From Candidatus Woesearchaeota archaeon (GTDB lineage: Archaea > Nanobdellota > Nanobdellia > Woesearchaeales > GCA-023898365): a stretch of 64,000 nt of DNA. The notes under the pieces are model-generated. The model saw only the letters and a program-made list of their open reading frames with translations, searched no databases and had not been told where the DNA came from. Shown here piece after piece: positions 8,094-16,939 of this stretch (positions within the stretch are counted from its first letter, which is position 1; the number at the start of each line of letters is the position of its first letter). The stretch lies in contig CP060219.1 in the NCBI GenBank assembly GCA_023898365.1, positions 310,001 through 374,000 on the forward strand, given 5' to 3'. The position numbers and the translations under genes were made by a program.

Positions 8094-8438
8094 ATGCTTC
8101 CTGGTGTTAATCCACGACAAATGCAACAAATGATGAAAAAAATGGGCATCAGACAAGATACGATTGATGCCGAAGAAGTCATTATAAGAAAAACTGATGG
8201 ATCAGAAATAGTCTTTTTGCGTCCAGAAGTTGCAAAGGTTAACATGATGGGACAAGAGTCCTTTCAAATAACGGGCGCCTTTGAAGAACGATCAGCTAAC
8301 GCCGCATCACACATCACTGAAGAAGATATTCAAACAGTTATTGCTCAAACAAGTGTCTCTGCTGAAAAAGCAAGAGAAGTCCTTGAAAAGCATGATGGGG
8401 ATATTGCCGAAGCAATCCTTGAGCTGCAAAACATTTAA
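8094..8438 (+). CDS. nac: Nascent polypeptide-associated complex protein (archaeal NAC)
   Basis: 114 residues. N-terminal MLPGVNPRQMQQMMKKMGI is the archaeal NAC hallmark. The NAC beta-barrel domain follows (about 20-70), and a C-terminal UBA domain (about 77-114, HDGDIAEAILELQ). The homodimer binds ribosomes near the exit tunnel and shields nascent chains. The start is the ATG at 8094, six bases after a GAGGTG Shine-Dalgarno, rather than the GTG at 8085 inside that site. It lies directly downstream of Sec61-beta. Confidence 0.95.
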   Translation: MLPGVNPRQMQQMMKKMGIRQDTIDAEEVIIRKTDGSEIVFLRPEVAKVNMMGQESFQITGAFEERSANAASHITEEDIQTVIAQTSVSAEKAREVLEKHDGDIAEAILELQNI

Positions 8439-8467
8439 ATACTTCTGATGCGTATAGAAGTGTGCCC

Positions 8468-8902
8468 ATGGGAGATATTCTACTAGATCATGCTATTCGA
8501 GAGATAAAAACTGCTGATTACCTCCTCACGATGACCTATAAATCGGTCGGGGACAGCAAAATCCTAGCAACCGTACTCGATAAAATGTACGACGCTGTTG
8601 AAAATGCGCTTAAAGCGTTCGGCATTAAATCAGCTGCAAAAAATCCAACAATTGAAATGCTCCTGCGGGGCGTGATGACCCGGCACTCACTTGATCGCCA
8701 ACAAGTAGCGGCAATAAAAGAAATAGCAGAACTTCGAGAACTACACAAAGAAGCAGCAACAGAATTTCGCTATAAAGAAAAACTCGTCCTTGGCGATGAT
8801 AAATTCCGTTTAGTGAAACTTGACGAACAGAAAATAAAACGCCTCCTTGCTCATGCCAAAGCATTTATTTCCTTTGCGCATGAAACACTTAACAATCAGT
8901 AG
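8468..8902 (+). CDS. All-helical protein of unknown function, first gene of the MinD-like operon
   Basis: A 144-residue, charged, predicted all-helical protein with no recognised motif. Overall character is like small HEPN/nucleotidyltransferase-partner proteins, but no HEPN catalytic R-x4-H is evident. The ATG at 8468 is preferred over GTG 8462 because a TTTAAATAC TATA-like element (about 8433-8441) predicts a transcript start there. The next gene begins 17 bp later and has similar size and composition, so the two may be ancient paralogues or partners of the MinD-like protein. Confidence 0.6.
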   Translation: MGDILLDHAIREIKTADYLLTMTYKSVGDSKILATVLDKMYDAVENALKAFGIKSAAKNPTIEMLLRGVMTRHSLDRQQVAAIKEIAELRELHKEAATEFRYKEKLVLGDDKFRLVKLDEQKIKRLLAHAKAFISFAHETLNNQ

Positions 8903-8919
8903 AAGCTTGGTGAACCAAC

Positions 8920-9384
8920 ATGATAGGAAGCCTTATAGACGCACGAGAAGAACTGAAACGAGTTGAACACCAAATTTTTGTCAGCTTGAAATACACAAGA
9001 ACAGTTGATGTGATGATGAACATCATCGGCAGAATGATTGATGGCTACGCCTTTTTGATCGACGCCCTCTTAAAAAAGAAGGTTGAAGAAAAGGTTCTTG
9101 AAGACATCCCTCATTCTCCTTTGGAGCGAGGAAAACTCCTGTTAAGCCTGACAAAGGATGATGAAAAAATTGCAGCAAATGTTGACCTGTATTTTTTATT
9201 AAGAAAACTCATTCGTACAAATCCAGAACGAGAACAAGAATACCGCCGACACGTCACGCTTCGAACCATTGTTGAAGGTCACGAAGAAGCAGTCACGATT
9301 GACGTCTTAACAGAATGGTATTATTTCATCACGGATTTTTACAAACACGTTGAACTGATCATCATGCCTGAACGAAGTGACTAG
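8920..9384 (+). CDS. All-helical protein of unknown function, second gene of the MinD-like operon
   Basis: A 154-residue helical protein with an amphipathic N-terminal half (EELKRVEHQIF, VDVMMNIIGRMIDGYAFLIDALL). No family is recognised. It sits between the other helical protein and the MinD-like gene, with only 2 bp to the latter. This invariant-looking spacing suggests co-translation and a shared complex. No signal peptide or membrane segment is present. Confidence 0.6.
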   Translation: MIGSLIDAREELKRVEHQIFVSLKYTRTVDVMMNIIGRMIDGYAFLIDALLKKKVEEKVLEDIPHSPLERGKLLLSLTKDDEKIAANVDLYFLLRKLIRTNPEREQEYRRHVTLRTIVEGHEEAVTIDVLTEWYYFITDFYKHVELIIMPERSD

Positions 9385-9386
9385 AC

Positions 9387-10067
9387 ATGGGAAAAATAAT
9401 TGGGGTAGTTTCGGGAAGTGGAGGTGTTGGGCGAACAACACTCGCTATCAACTTAGCGTTCGCGTTAAACAAACAATCATCTGCGTTCTTACTAGATGCG
9501 AATCAAACAAACCCCCACGTACACGTTCACCTTTCAAAAACGTTGCCTCGCGCTTCGCTGCAACAAGTGCTTAACGGCGAGTGCAGCCTTCATTACGCGT
9601 TACAACATGTTGCGAGCGGACTTGCATACCTTCCTTCTCAGCATGGCGAGAGCGATTATCGTCGTTTGCACCAATTCAAAGATCAGTTTTCCCTGCTCGC
9701 GCAGCATATTATTGTTGACGCACCGCACGGATCAGTTAAGGATGCAAAAGAAGTGTTAGCGTTTGCTGATGACTTCGTTCTTGTTGTTGCTCCAGAACTT
9801 GCAGCGCTTGGTGACGCAAAGCAACTCCTGCGTCGCATGCACCGATCTGTTTTTGCAGGAGTCGTTGTCAATGAGGTAAGAAAGCACCGGCAAATTAGTG
9901 ATGCTGATGTTGAGCGCGTTCTCGGCATTCCCGTCATGGCAAGCATTCCGTATGATAAACGATTTACAGAAACAGTTATGACAAAGCAACCGTTTGTCCA
10001 TCAATTTCCTCGAGCACCTATTACTCAGAAGATTGATGAACTCGCGCATCAATTGCGTACCCACTAG
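9387..10067 (+). CDS. MinD/ParA-like P-loop protein with altered Walker A
   Basis: A 226-residue member of the MinD/ParA (SIMIBI) class: the P-loop at residues 8-19 (VSGSGGVGRTTL), switch/Walker-B-like IIVDAPHGSV (about 109-118), and VVAPELAALGDAKQL. Family members are dimeric ATPases that position division or cargo complexes. Here the two lysines of the deviant Walker A (KGGxGKT) are Ser11 and Arg16, so normal ATP hydrolysis is doubtful. It is shorter than usual (about 260) and lacks a clear C-terminal amphipathic membrane helix. It is the last of three tightly spaced genes. Its last 47 bp overlap the convergent gene ending at 10021. Confidence 0.75.
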   Translation: MGKIIGVVSGSGGVGRTTLAINLAFALNKQSSAFLLDANQTNPHVHVHLSKTLPRASLQQVLNGECSLHYALQHVASGLAYLPSQHGESDYRRLHQFKDQFSLLAQHIIVDAPHGSVKDAKEVLAFADDFVLVVAPELAALGDAKQLLRRMHRSVFAGVVVNEVRKHRQISDADVERVLGIPVMASIPYDKRFTETVMTKQPFVHQFPRAPITQKIDELAHQLRTH

Positions 10068-10467
10068 CTCTTGCAACATCGGCAACGAGCACTATTTCTC
10101 TTGATTCTTCTCCAGAAAGAAGTTGTTTTCGAAAAGCTTCTTCGCCATAGAGCAACGATCCTACTTCATAGAGGAAGACATAGAAATCTCTTTCGCTAAA
10201 ACCGGGTTTGCTAAATGTCCTGTTTGCATAACCCATTAATGCGTTTAGTCGCATAATGGCAAGAAAGTTTTGGTTCGTGACCACATGATCACCGCCAAAG
10301 TGTTCTTGAACAGAATGAGGGGAAAACTGACGTATAACTCTTACAACAGCAGCTCTCGGGTCAGAGCCGTTACTTTTAGCCCGAAGATAGGACCGCGCAA
10401 GTGGAAAAACTTCGTTGTAAAAATCGAGGTTTAATCCTGTCTCCGCGCACACCTCACACACCGACAT
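10021..10467 (-). CDS. Hypothetical protein
   Basis: 148 residues beginning MSVCEVCAETGLNLDF. The ATG at 10467 is chosen because a TATTTAAAT box (10490-10499 region) lies about 27 nt upstream, giving a leaderless start; the longer ORF to 10509 would begin upstream of the promoter. A CxxC occurs near the N terminus; the rest looks helical. No family is recognised. It converges on the MinD-like gene with an unusually long 47-bp overlap of coding sequence. Confidence 0.55.
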   Translation of the reverse strand: MSVCEVCAETGLNLDFYNEVFPLARSYLRAKSNGSDPRAAVVRVIRQFSPHSVQEHFGGDHVVTNQNFLAIMRLNALMGYANRTFSKPGFSERDFYVFLYEVGSLLYGEEAFRKQLLSGEESREIVLVADVARASGYAIDARVHQSSE

Positions 10468-10558
10468 AGCACAAGTCCTTAGAAACGAACTATTTAAATG
10501 TTGCGTCAAGCAAAACCTTTTTGAAAGGATCTTGACTCTGCTACAGGTGAGGAGTTAC

Positions 10559-11662
10559 ATGGAGAAGTCAATCACTGCATTTGTACGCACAGTCCGAGGC
10601 GGAGAACAGCTCTGTTTCGAAGAGCTTGAAGATATTGCACAAACGAAGCTTTCTTGTTCATGTGCTGAAAACGGATTTGTTATATTTGGAGCGACAAAGA
10701 GCGTTCTTGCAAAGATTATCTACTTTTCTCAGACCATTTACGCTGCAGGAGAACTTATTGGTTCAAAAAACATTAATACGGGTGATGTCGAAGAAACAGT
10801 TTCGACCATTATTGATCTGGTCAAGGCCCATCCGCACGCGATTGATAAAAGCGCAGGTATGCGCGTTACTTGTCATCGTCGTGGCGAACACGCGTATAAC
10901 AGCCAAGATGTTGAGCGTCGATCAGGAGAGTTCTTTCATGAAGCAGGGTTTACTATTGAGCTTAACAAACCAGCATACAACATTCTTATTTTTCTCGAAG
11001 AGGAGTTTTGCCTGGTCGGATTTGATTGGGCAGGCAGAGAACTTGATAAACGCGCGTATCGCATTTTTACTTCCGCTAGAAGCATAAAGGCGCCAATTTG
11101 TGCATTAACGGTTCAGTTCGCCAAACCAAAAAAAGATTTTGTTGACCCGTTTGGTGGCGATGGTAGCATCGCTATTGAAGCAGCCTTGCAGGCAAATGCT
11201 AAAAGCCCTCACGAGTACCAACCCGAGTTTCTTTTTCAAAAATGGTTTACTTTTGACTTCGCCGCTGCAAAAAGAAAGAAAAAAGGATTTGCAGTGTCGT
11301 ATGCTGATGGGCAAATCAGACATTTGCTTTCTGCTAAAAAAAATGCGAAAATTGGTGGTGTGCACGACCTCATTAATTTTGCAAAAGCAGATCCCTCCTG
11401 GCTTGATACGCGCTTTGAGAAAGTAACGTGCATGGCAACACATCTTATCGAACCTGGAAAAACAACACCTGAAAAGTTTGTGCGAAAACTCTACGAAGAC
11501 TTAAAAGACACGTGCAACATGATTTTGAAAGGACCTCTTTGCGTTATTACCACAAAAAAAGAATTGTTTCTCGAGGTGTTCTCAGGATACGCCATCACTG
11601 AAGAACTCACACTTCAAACAAAACACCAAACATTCTATTTGTTAAAACTCCTTAGACAATGA
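10559..11662 (+). CDS. THUMP-domain Rossmann methyltransferase-like protein (motif IV lost)
   Basis: A 367-residue protein arranged like THUMP RNA methyltransferases (COG0116/Trm14-RlmL type): an N-terminal ferredoxin-like/THUMP region (about 1-160), then a Rossmann fold. Motif I is DPFGGDGSIAIEAA (canonical DPFCGSGTxxIEAA). The expected catalytic NPPYG motif is replaced by a MATHLIEPGKT segment after KVTC, so N2-guanine methylation as in Trm14 is doubtful; it may use different chemistry or only bind RNA. The start is the ATG at 10559, after a GGTGAGGAG Shine-Dalgarno. It overlaps the next gene by 4 bp. Confidence 0.75.
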   Translation: MEKSITAFVRTVRGGEQLCFEELEDIAQTKLSCSCAENGFVIFGATKSVLAKIIYFSQTIYAAGELIGSKNINTGDVEETVSTIIDLVKAHPHAIDKSAGMRVTCHRRGEHAYNSQDVERRSGEFFHEAGFTIELNKPAYNILIFLEEEFCLVGFDWAGRELDKRAYRIFTSARSIKAPICALTVQFAKPKKDFVDPFGGDGSIAIEAALQANAKSPHEYQPEFLFQKWFTFDFAAAKRKKKGFAVSYADGQIRHLLSAKKNAKIGGVHDLINFAKADPSWLDTRFEKVTCMATHLIEPGKTTPEKFVRKLYEDLKDTCNMILKGPLCVITTKKELFLEVFSGYAITEELTLQTKHQTFYLLKLLRQ

Positions 11663-12537
11663 CTCACAAACTTGGAACCTTGGTGCTTGCCGCATGGAGT
11701 GCGCTCGCAGCGCATGCAACGCCCCATCACACACTCTATGATGAACCTTTTTCTGCGACGTTTTCTCTTGCACCAAAGAGCGATATGATCAAGCGATTTG
11801 CATTTGATCGGGGAGAAGCGCGATTAAGTTATGAAGCAGTACAAGACACCGTTTTTGGCAGAGAAGTAGTGGGTGCAATTCGAGGAAGCGTTGATGTCGT
11901 TATTGACGCACCTCTGTTTGATCCAAAATCGTACACGCTTGAGGTGCTCACGTTGCATGACCAAGATAGACTTCCTGTTTGTTTTGTTATGCAGTATGTG
12001 AACAACATAACAAGCGACAAAGTGAAACGATACTTGCGAACAGATGAACGAGCATTTTTGGAAGAATGGGGGCTTTCTATGCAATCAACTTCAACGCTCA
12101 TTATAGATCGATTTACCTATACGCCTGACACCGTCTTTGTTAATTCATTCTCCTTTTATGCCGATAATGAAAAAAAAACTGCACGTCGAAGAAAAGGAAG
12201 GTATCCGGTGGAAGACGAAGTTCACAAAGATGTGCTTACCCTCTTTTTTGAGGCAGTTAGTCTTGCAGGAAATGGAGGCAAGGGAAAACAAGAGATGACT
12301 CCCGAACTCCTAGTTGAGGCAGGAAGGTATTCTGTGTCGTATTGGGTTAACTTCGATGGAAATCCTCATACGAAGTATTTTGATATCGAGCTTCCTCAAC
12401 TATTTCCCAAAGTGACCGATATAGAATTTGACGTGGACAACACCTCTCAACTCCCCGTGGATGTTTCCGCAACGTTTAAAATATTAAAATTTGTTCCTAT
12501 CTATATTTCCGGAACATATGTGACGCCGGAAGAATAA
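11659..12537 (+). CDS. Exported protein of unknown function
   Basis: 292 residues. The N terminus (LGTLVLAAWSALAAHA) looks like a cleavable signal peptide. The mature part is beta-rich, with repeated hydrophobic/aromatic strands (LTLHDQDRLPVCFVMQY, STLIIDRFTYTPD) and no membrane anchor or cysteine pattern. No family is recognised. It is probably translated from the mRNA of the THUMP gene (ATGA overlap), though a functional link is not obvious. Confidence 0.6.
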   Translation: MTHKLGTLVLAAWSALAAHATPHHTLYDEPFSATFSLAPKSDMIKRFAFDRGEARLSYEAVQDTVFGREVVGAIRGSVDVVIDAPLFDPKSYTLEVLTLHDQDRLPVCFVMQYVNNITSDKVKRYLRTDERAFLEEWGLSMQSTSTLIIDRFTYTPDTVFVNSFSFYADNEKKTARRRKGRYPVEDEVHKDVLTLFFEAVSLAGNGGKGKQEMTPELLVEAGRYSVSYWVNFDGNPHTKYFDIELPQLFPKVTDIEFDVDNTSQLPVDVSATFKILKFVPIYISGTYVTPEE

Positions 12538-12570
12538 AAATTATAAACTCGAAAAAGAAGTGAATGTCCA

Positions 12571-13035
12571 ATGCAATGTGAAATGTGTGGAAAAGAATCA
12601 TCGCTGGTGCAAGCAAACGTTGAAGGCGCAGTCATGAGCGTATGCAGTGAATGTGCAAGATTTGGGGCGGTTCTTGAAACGCCGCAGCGTATCATAGCTG
12701 CAAAAGAAAAAGTAAAACGCATGCAAGAAAAACCTGAAGAAGAGGAAGAAGTGATTCTTGTTAAGAAAAATTATGCTTCACTTATTAAACACGCAAGAGA
12801 AAAAAGAGAAATTAAACACGAAGATTTGGGGAAGGCACTTGCAGAAAAAGTGTCCTTACTTCAAGCAATCGAAGCAGGCAACAAAGAACCCAACTTTGAC
12901 CTTGCAAAAAAACTTGAACGATTCTTTGACATTCATCTTCTAGAAACAGTCAAACTTGAGAATAAACATCACAGCAACGAAAGCGTTGGTGGCATGACCA
13001 TCGCAGACATCATGAAAAAGAAACTTAAAAAATAA
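12571..13035 (+). CDS. mbf1: Multiprotein bridging factor aMBF1
   Basis: 154 residues in the archaeal MBF1 arrangement: an N-terminal zinc ribbon (C3-x2-C6 and C25-x2-C28), a charged linker, a Cro/C1-type helix-turn-helix (about 65-122, ending LAKKLERFFDIHLLE), and a C-terminal tail. MBF1 bridges transcription factors or associates with the ribosome in archaea. A TATA box AAATTATAAAC (about 12538-12548) places the transcript at the ATG. Its 3' end abuts a small A-rich hairpin shared with the convergent gene. Confidence 0.9.
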   Translation: MQCEMCGKESSLVQANVEGAVMSVCSECARFGAVLETPQRIIAAKEKVKRMQEKPEEEEEVILVKKNYASLIKHAREKREIKHEDLGKALAEKVSLLQAIEAGNKEPNFDLAKKLERFFDIHLLETVKLENKHHSNESVGGMTIADIMKKKLKK

Positions 13036-13038
13036 TAA

Positions 13039-13056
13039 TGCTAAAAAAAATTAGCA
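13039..13056. terminator. Small hairpin between convergent genes
   Basis: TGCTAA and TTAGCA form a 6-bp stem around an A6 loop, in the 25 bp between two convergent stop codons. The A-rich/T-rich sequence could stop transcription in the minus direction. Weak evidence. Confidence 0.3.
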
Positions 13057-13060
13057 AGAT

Positions 13061-13534
13061 TTATTGATCGCATTCAGTGAAGACGAGAGGAATAGTTTCA
13101 TATTCAAACCCGTTATTTCCAAGCACGACAGCTCCTGCATCTGAAAGCGTTTCAAGAATTTGACCGTACGCATCACTACCAACGTTCTCAATGACTAATC
13201 GGCGATGGAAAACAACTCTGCCGTGTGCCGCATGAGACAATCGTGTGGCTAATCGTGCACTGCGAAAACCTTGTTGCAAGAAGTAATTGGCCAAGTTTAC
13301 CGCATCAGGTTCTGAGAGACTTAAATTTTCCGCATGGTGAGCATCGCAATATCGAACATCGTGCAAATCACCAAGAAGCACAGATTCGACTCGATCCAAT
13401 TCACTCACATATGTTTGTTGATCATCCAACGACTCATCAGCCACATCAGAATCCATAGGGAAGGATCGTTCTAAAAGAATATTCCTTAAACTGGTGTGTG
13501 CCTTATATAAATTAATAATTGCTCGTTCTTTCAT
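13061..13534 (-). CDS. Hypothetical protein
   Basis: 157 residues, acidic, with several histidines (a DLHDVRYCDAHHAENL segment) but no signature that allows assignment; no signal peptide or membrane segment. The ATG at 13534 follows a TGTTATAAATT TATA element (about 13560-13570), consistent with a short or absent leader. Its C terminus meets MBF1 tail to tail. Confidence 0.55.
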   Translation of the reverse strand: MKERAIINLYKAHTSLRNILLERSFPMDSDVADESLDDQQTYVSELDRVESVLLGDLHDVRYCDAHHAENLSLSEPDAVNLANYFLQQGFRSARLATRLSHAAHGRVVFHRRLVIENVGSDAYGQILETLSDAGAVVLGNNGFEYETIPLVFTECDQ

Positions 13535-13631
13535 GGTAATCGGAAGTAGTCGCAGGAGAATTTATAACAGTTTTTGTTACGACTGCCAAGTCCTTATAAA
13601 TGAGGAGAAGAAAAAGAATTCTAAAAAGAAT

Positions 13632-13910
13632 TTATTCGTCAGCGTCTTCGCCCGTGTACGAAGGTACTGCCGATTTTGATATGATCATAATGTCCCCAAT
13701 GCTTTTGACCAGCTGATGGGGAACAATAACACCTTTTGCACTGCCAAGAACCTTATTTAAGAAAGAATTTTTACTGGCACGGACTTTCCAGCCAAAAATT
13801 CGTGTATGGGTGATGATTGCTTCATCCACATCACCAAAGTAATCACCTGTATCGGTAAAAACACGCATATCAAACGTTTCCGTGATTTTCTTCATCTTAA
13901 GCATCGTCAT
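13632..13910 (-). CDS. PRC-barrel domain protein
   Basis: About 92 residues containing one archaeal PRC-barrel: RVFTDTGDYFGDVDEAIIT and a second half ending KGVIVPHQLVKSIGDIMII. Such small proteins are common in archaea and can bind FtsZ-type division proteins (CdpB-like) or RNA-processing factors. The start is uncertain between ATG 13910 and ATG 13904; a GGAGG lies 3 or 9 nt upstream respectively, and a TATATA promoter lies at about 13959-13970. Confidence 0.8.
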   Translation of the reverse strand: MTMLKMKKITETFDMRVFTDTGDYFGDVDEAIITHTRIFGWKVRASKNSFLNKVLGSAKGVIVPHQLVKSIGDIMIISKSAVPSYTGEDADE

Positions 13911-14060
13911 AATCCTCCAACACACATATCAACAATTCGTATACTACGAAGTTCTTGAAAGGAATATATAAAGGTTTTCATTTTCTTGCCTAGAAGTTTT
14001 CGCAAACATTCCGGATCTTACCCCAAAAGCATTTAAAGAATTTTAAGCAACCCCTCACCC

Positions 14061-15845
14061 ATGGCAAGAATTGAACCAAAACAAGTTCAATACAAACACA
14101 ATGTAAAGACGTATCTAGAACTTGTTAAAGGAAGCTGGCCGCTATTTATCGCCCTTCTTGTTACGACCTTAGTTATTGAAGTCTCACAAGCAATCGATAA
14201 GTTCTTTTTCAAAGCAATCATTGATCAAGGAACGCTCTTTGTTGCAGGAGACTTAAGTAAAGCAACGTACACGCAACTCCTACTCTTACTAGCAGCAAGT
14301 TACGCGCTCGTCAACCTCATCCGAGCAGTGCTCCGCTGGCTTAAAATCCATCAGCTCAACCATTTAGAAGTTACGTTGATGAAACGCCTCAAGATCAGGT
14401 TTTTCAATCACATTGTACAATTGTCGCATAATTTTCACACCACAAATAAAACAGGATCGTTAATTTCTCGCCTAATCAGAGGAAGTAGCGCCATTGAGCG
14501 ATTTACGGACGTGATCATCTTTAGCTTTGGACCGCTCATTTTCCAATTCGCTACAGTGTTCTTTTCGATCATTTACTTTGATCTCCAATCTGCACTTGTC
14601 GTTGCAGGAATTGTCGGCGTGTTTATTGCATACAGCTTTTTTATCTTGCGCAAGCAAATCAAGTACAAAGTCATTGCAAACAATACCGAAGACATCGAAA
14701 AAGCAAATATTAGCGATTTTTTTATGAACATAGAATCAATAAAGTACTTTGGCAAAGAAGATCGTATCATGAAACGCTATGAGCGACTAGCCGAGAATTC
14801 AAAAAAAACAAGGTTTGTCTTCTGGCAATACTTTCGCTGGTTTGATGCAGGCCAAACAATTATCTTAGGTGCAGGAACCATTTTAGTTATCTGGTTTCCC
14901 CTCACCAAACTACTTGCAGGAGAAATGTCCATCGGATCAGTAGTCTTTATTTACACCATCTTTAGTAATTTGTTCGGGCCCTTATTTAGTTTTGTGCACG
15001 GTATTCGAGGATTCTACCAATCCATGGCAGACTTTGAAAGTTTGTTCCGCTACGAACAGCATCAAAACGAAATCAAGAACGGCTCACAAAAGAAATTTGT
15101 TGTGCGCAAAGGCCAAATCGAATTCAAAGAGCTTGACTTCAACTATCCAAAACACAATAAGTTATTTAGAAACTTTTCACTCACTATCAATCCAAACTCG
15201 AAAGTCGCGCTTGTTGGACATTCAGGTTGTGGAAAGACGACCTTAGTGAAACTCCTCTACCGACTCTACGATCCACTTCGAGGAAAGATACTTATCGATG
15301 GCAAAGACATTACGCAATATCAACAAGAGACGCTTCGCTCAGAGATGAGCATTGTGCCGCAAGAAGCAGTGCTCTTTGATGACACCATCTTTAACAACAT
15401 CGCGTTTTCTCGACCTAGCGCGACAAGAAAAGAAGTATTACAAGCAATCAAATTTGCGCAATTAGATAAAATCATTGACTCGTTTCCCTTAAAAGAGAAA
15501 ACCATAGTTGGCGAACGAGGCGTTAAATTGTCTGGTGGAGAAAAACAACGCGTTTCGATAGCTCGCGCAGTGCTCGCGAATAAAAAAATCTTGGTACTTG
15601 ATGAAGCAACCTCCGCTCTTGATTCAAAGACAGAGCATGAAATCCAAAAAGATTTGGAGCGGTTAATGAAAGGACGCACCAGCATCATCATAGCTCACCG
15701 CCTCTCAACTATTATGAAAGCTGATGAAATTATCGTTATGCAAAGAGGAAAGATTGTCCAACGAGGAACTCATAACGAGCTTATCAAAATCAAAGGCAGG
15801 TACAGAGAACTTTGGAATCTGCAAAAAGGCGGTTACATCGCGTGA
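14061..15845 (+). CDS. ABC exporter, fused permease-ATPase
   Basis: A 594-residue half-transporter: six predicted membrane helices in residues about 25-310, then an ATPase domain with Walker A GHSGCGKTT (about 383-391), Q-loop VPQE, signature LSGGEKQ (about 490), Walker B ILVLDEATSALD (about 508-519) and the H-loop IIAHR. It would homodimerise to export a lipid, peptide or drug; the substrate is not readable. The TATA box GCATTTAAAG (about 14028-14037) gives a leaderless ATG at 14061. The 3' end overlaps the convergent M20 peptidase gene by 13 bp. Confidence 0.9.
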   Translation: MARIEPKQVQYKHNVKTYLELVKGSWPLFIALLVTTLVIEVSQAIDKFFFKAIIDQGTLFVAGDLSKATYTQLLLLLAASYALVNLIRAVLRWLKIHQLNHLEVTLMKRLKIRFFNHIVQLSHNFHTTNKTGSLISRLIRGSSAIERFTDVIIFSFGPLIFQFATVFFSIIYFDLQSALVVAGIVGVFIAYSFFILRKQIKYKVIANNTEDIEKANISDFFMNIESIKYFGKEDRIMKRYERLAENSKKTRFVFWQYFRWFDAGQTIILGAGTILVIWFPLTKLLAGEMSIGSVVFIYTIFSNLFGPLFSFVHGIRGFYQSMADFESLFRYEQHQNEIKNGSQKKFVVRKGQIEFKELDFNYPKHNKLFRNFSLTINPNSKVALVGHSGCGKTTLVKLLYRLYDPLRGKILIDGKDITQYQQETLRSEMSIVPQEAVLFDDTIFNNIAFSRPSATRKEVLQAIKFAQLDKIIDSFPLKEKTIVGERGVKLSGGEKQRVSIARAVLANKKILVLDEATSALDSKTEHEIQKDLERLMKGRTSIIIAHRLSTIMKADEIIVMQRGKIVQRGTHNELIKIKGRYRELWNLQKGGYIA

Positions 15846-16939
15846 CGCTTGATATACTCCTGTAAAACATGCGCATAAAGCAGCATGCTCTTTACAGAAA
15901 CCCACTCGTCTTTGCCGTGGTAGTTCTTGCCGTGCGGTCCGCAATTGATTCCAGTAATCCCTTTTGCTGAGAAAAATCTGAGATCTGAGGAGCCGCATTC
16001 GTTGAGCAGGCGCGAAGGTTTTCCCGTGACCTTTTCTGCAAGTTCTTTAAACGACAGCAAGAAAGGATCGTCTGCTTTGTTTAAGAGCATTGGTTCATCT
16101 TCAATAACTTCATAAGAGACAGTGGGATGATTTGTAAGTACACAGTCAATTTTTCCTAAGAGTTCTTTGCTGGTGATCGAGTCAGGAAAACGAATGTCAA
16201 CAACAAGTTCTGCTTTATCAGGAACTCGATTTGGCGAGTTATCAACGGTAAATGTTCCAAGGTTGATTGTTTCCTGCCAATGATCTTGAGCTGACGAAGG
16301 AGGAAAGAGGTTCTTTACCTCCTGATACGCTCCAATGAGCAGATCAGCTGCGTTTTCTCCAAGCCAAGGTCGAGAACCGTGAGCTGCGACGCCTGATGAA
16401 ATAAACTTCACCCACAAGACGCCTTTTTGCATGAGTGTCACATCCATTTCTTCTGGCGTTTTTGACTGGTTTGGTTCTGATGCAATAATGACCTGTGGAT
16501 TGAAGTTCTGTTTTTCCGCTAAAAATTTCGAGCAGTTACATCCTCCAATTTCTTCATCGGAGACAATCATCAACCCAAGCGAAGGCATAACTTTTGCAAA
16601 TGATTTGAATGCCTGCATGAAAAGGGCAACGCCTGCTTTCATATCAACACTTCCTCTGCCAAAGAGTTTATCCCCTTCTAAACGAGGGACGAACTGTTCA
16701 GGTTCTGCTTCAACCACGTCAATATGGCCGTTCAAGATGATAGTTGGAGAGCGATTGCCATCATAGGAAAAGTAGAGTGAGGGTTTGCCATTTTGTTCAA
16801 ACTCTTCAACCTCCACTTTTTCATTTGCAAAATATTCTTTGATATATTGCAAACACTTCTTTATCTCATCAGGTCGATCCTTTGTTGATTGAAACCTAAT
16901 GAGATCGTTGGTTATGTTGATGAGTTCTTCTCGTTCCAT
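15833..16939 (-). CDS. M20 family metallopeptidase (ArgE/DapE-like)
   Basis: 368 residues with all di-zinc ligands of M20 enzymes: GHIDVV (His), GRGSVDMKAG (bridging Asp), SDEEIGG (Glu-Glu), IIASEPN (Glu) and a C-terminal GPHGKNYHGKDEWV (His). The lid/dimerisation domain lies between (about 175-290). Members deacylate N-acyl amino acids or cleave dipeptides. The start ATG overlaps the stop of the GCL-like gene (TGATG), so the two are coupled. In this operon it may release or recycle a gamma-glutamyl or acyl amino acid, which is inference. Confidence 0.85.
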   Translation of the reverse strand: MEREELINITNDLIRFQSTKDRPDEIKKCLQYIKEYFANEKVEVEEFEQNGKPSLYFSYDGNRSPTIILNGHIDVVEAEPEQFVPRLEGDKLFGRGSVDMKAGVALFMQAFKSFAKVMPSLGLMIVSDEEIGGCNCSKFLAEKQNFNPQVIIASEPNQSKTPEEMDVTLMQKGVLWVKFISSGVAAHGSRPWLGENAADLLIGAYQEVKNLFPPSSAQDHWQETINLGTFTVDNSPNRVPDKAELVVDIRFPDSITSKELLGKIDCVLTNHPTVSYEVIEDEPMLLNKADDPFLLSFKELAEKVTGKPSRLLNECGSSDLRFFSAKGITGINCGPHGKNYHGKDEWVSVKSMLLYAHVLQEYIKRHAM

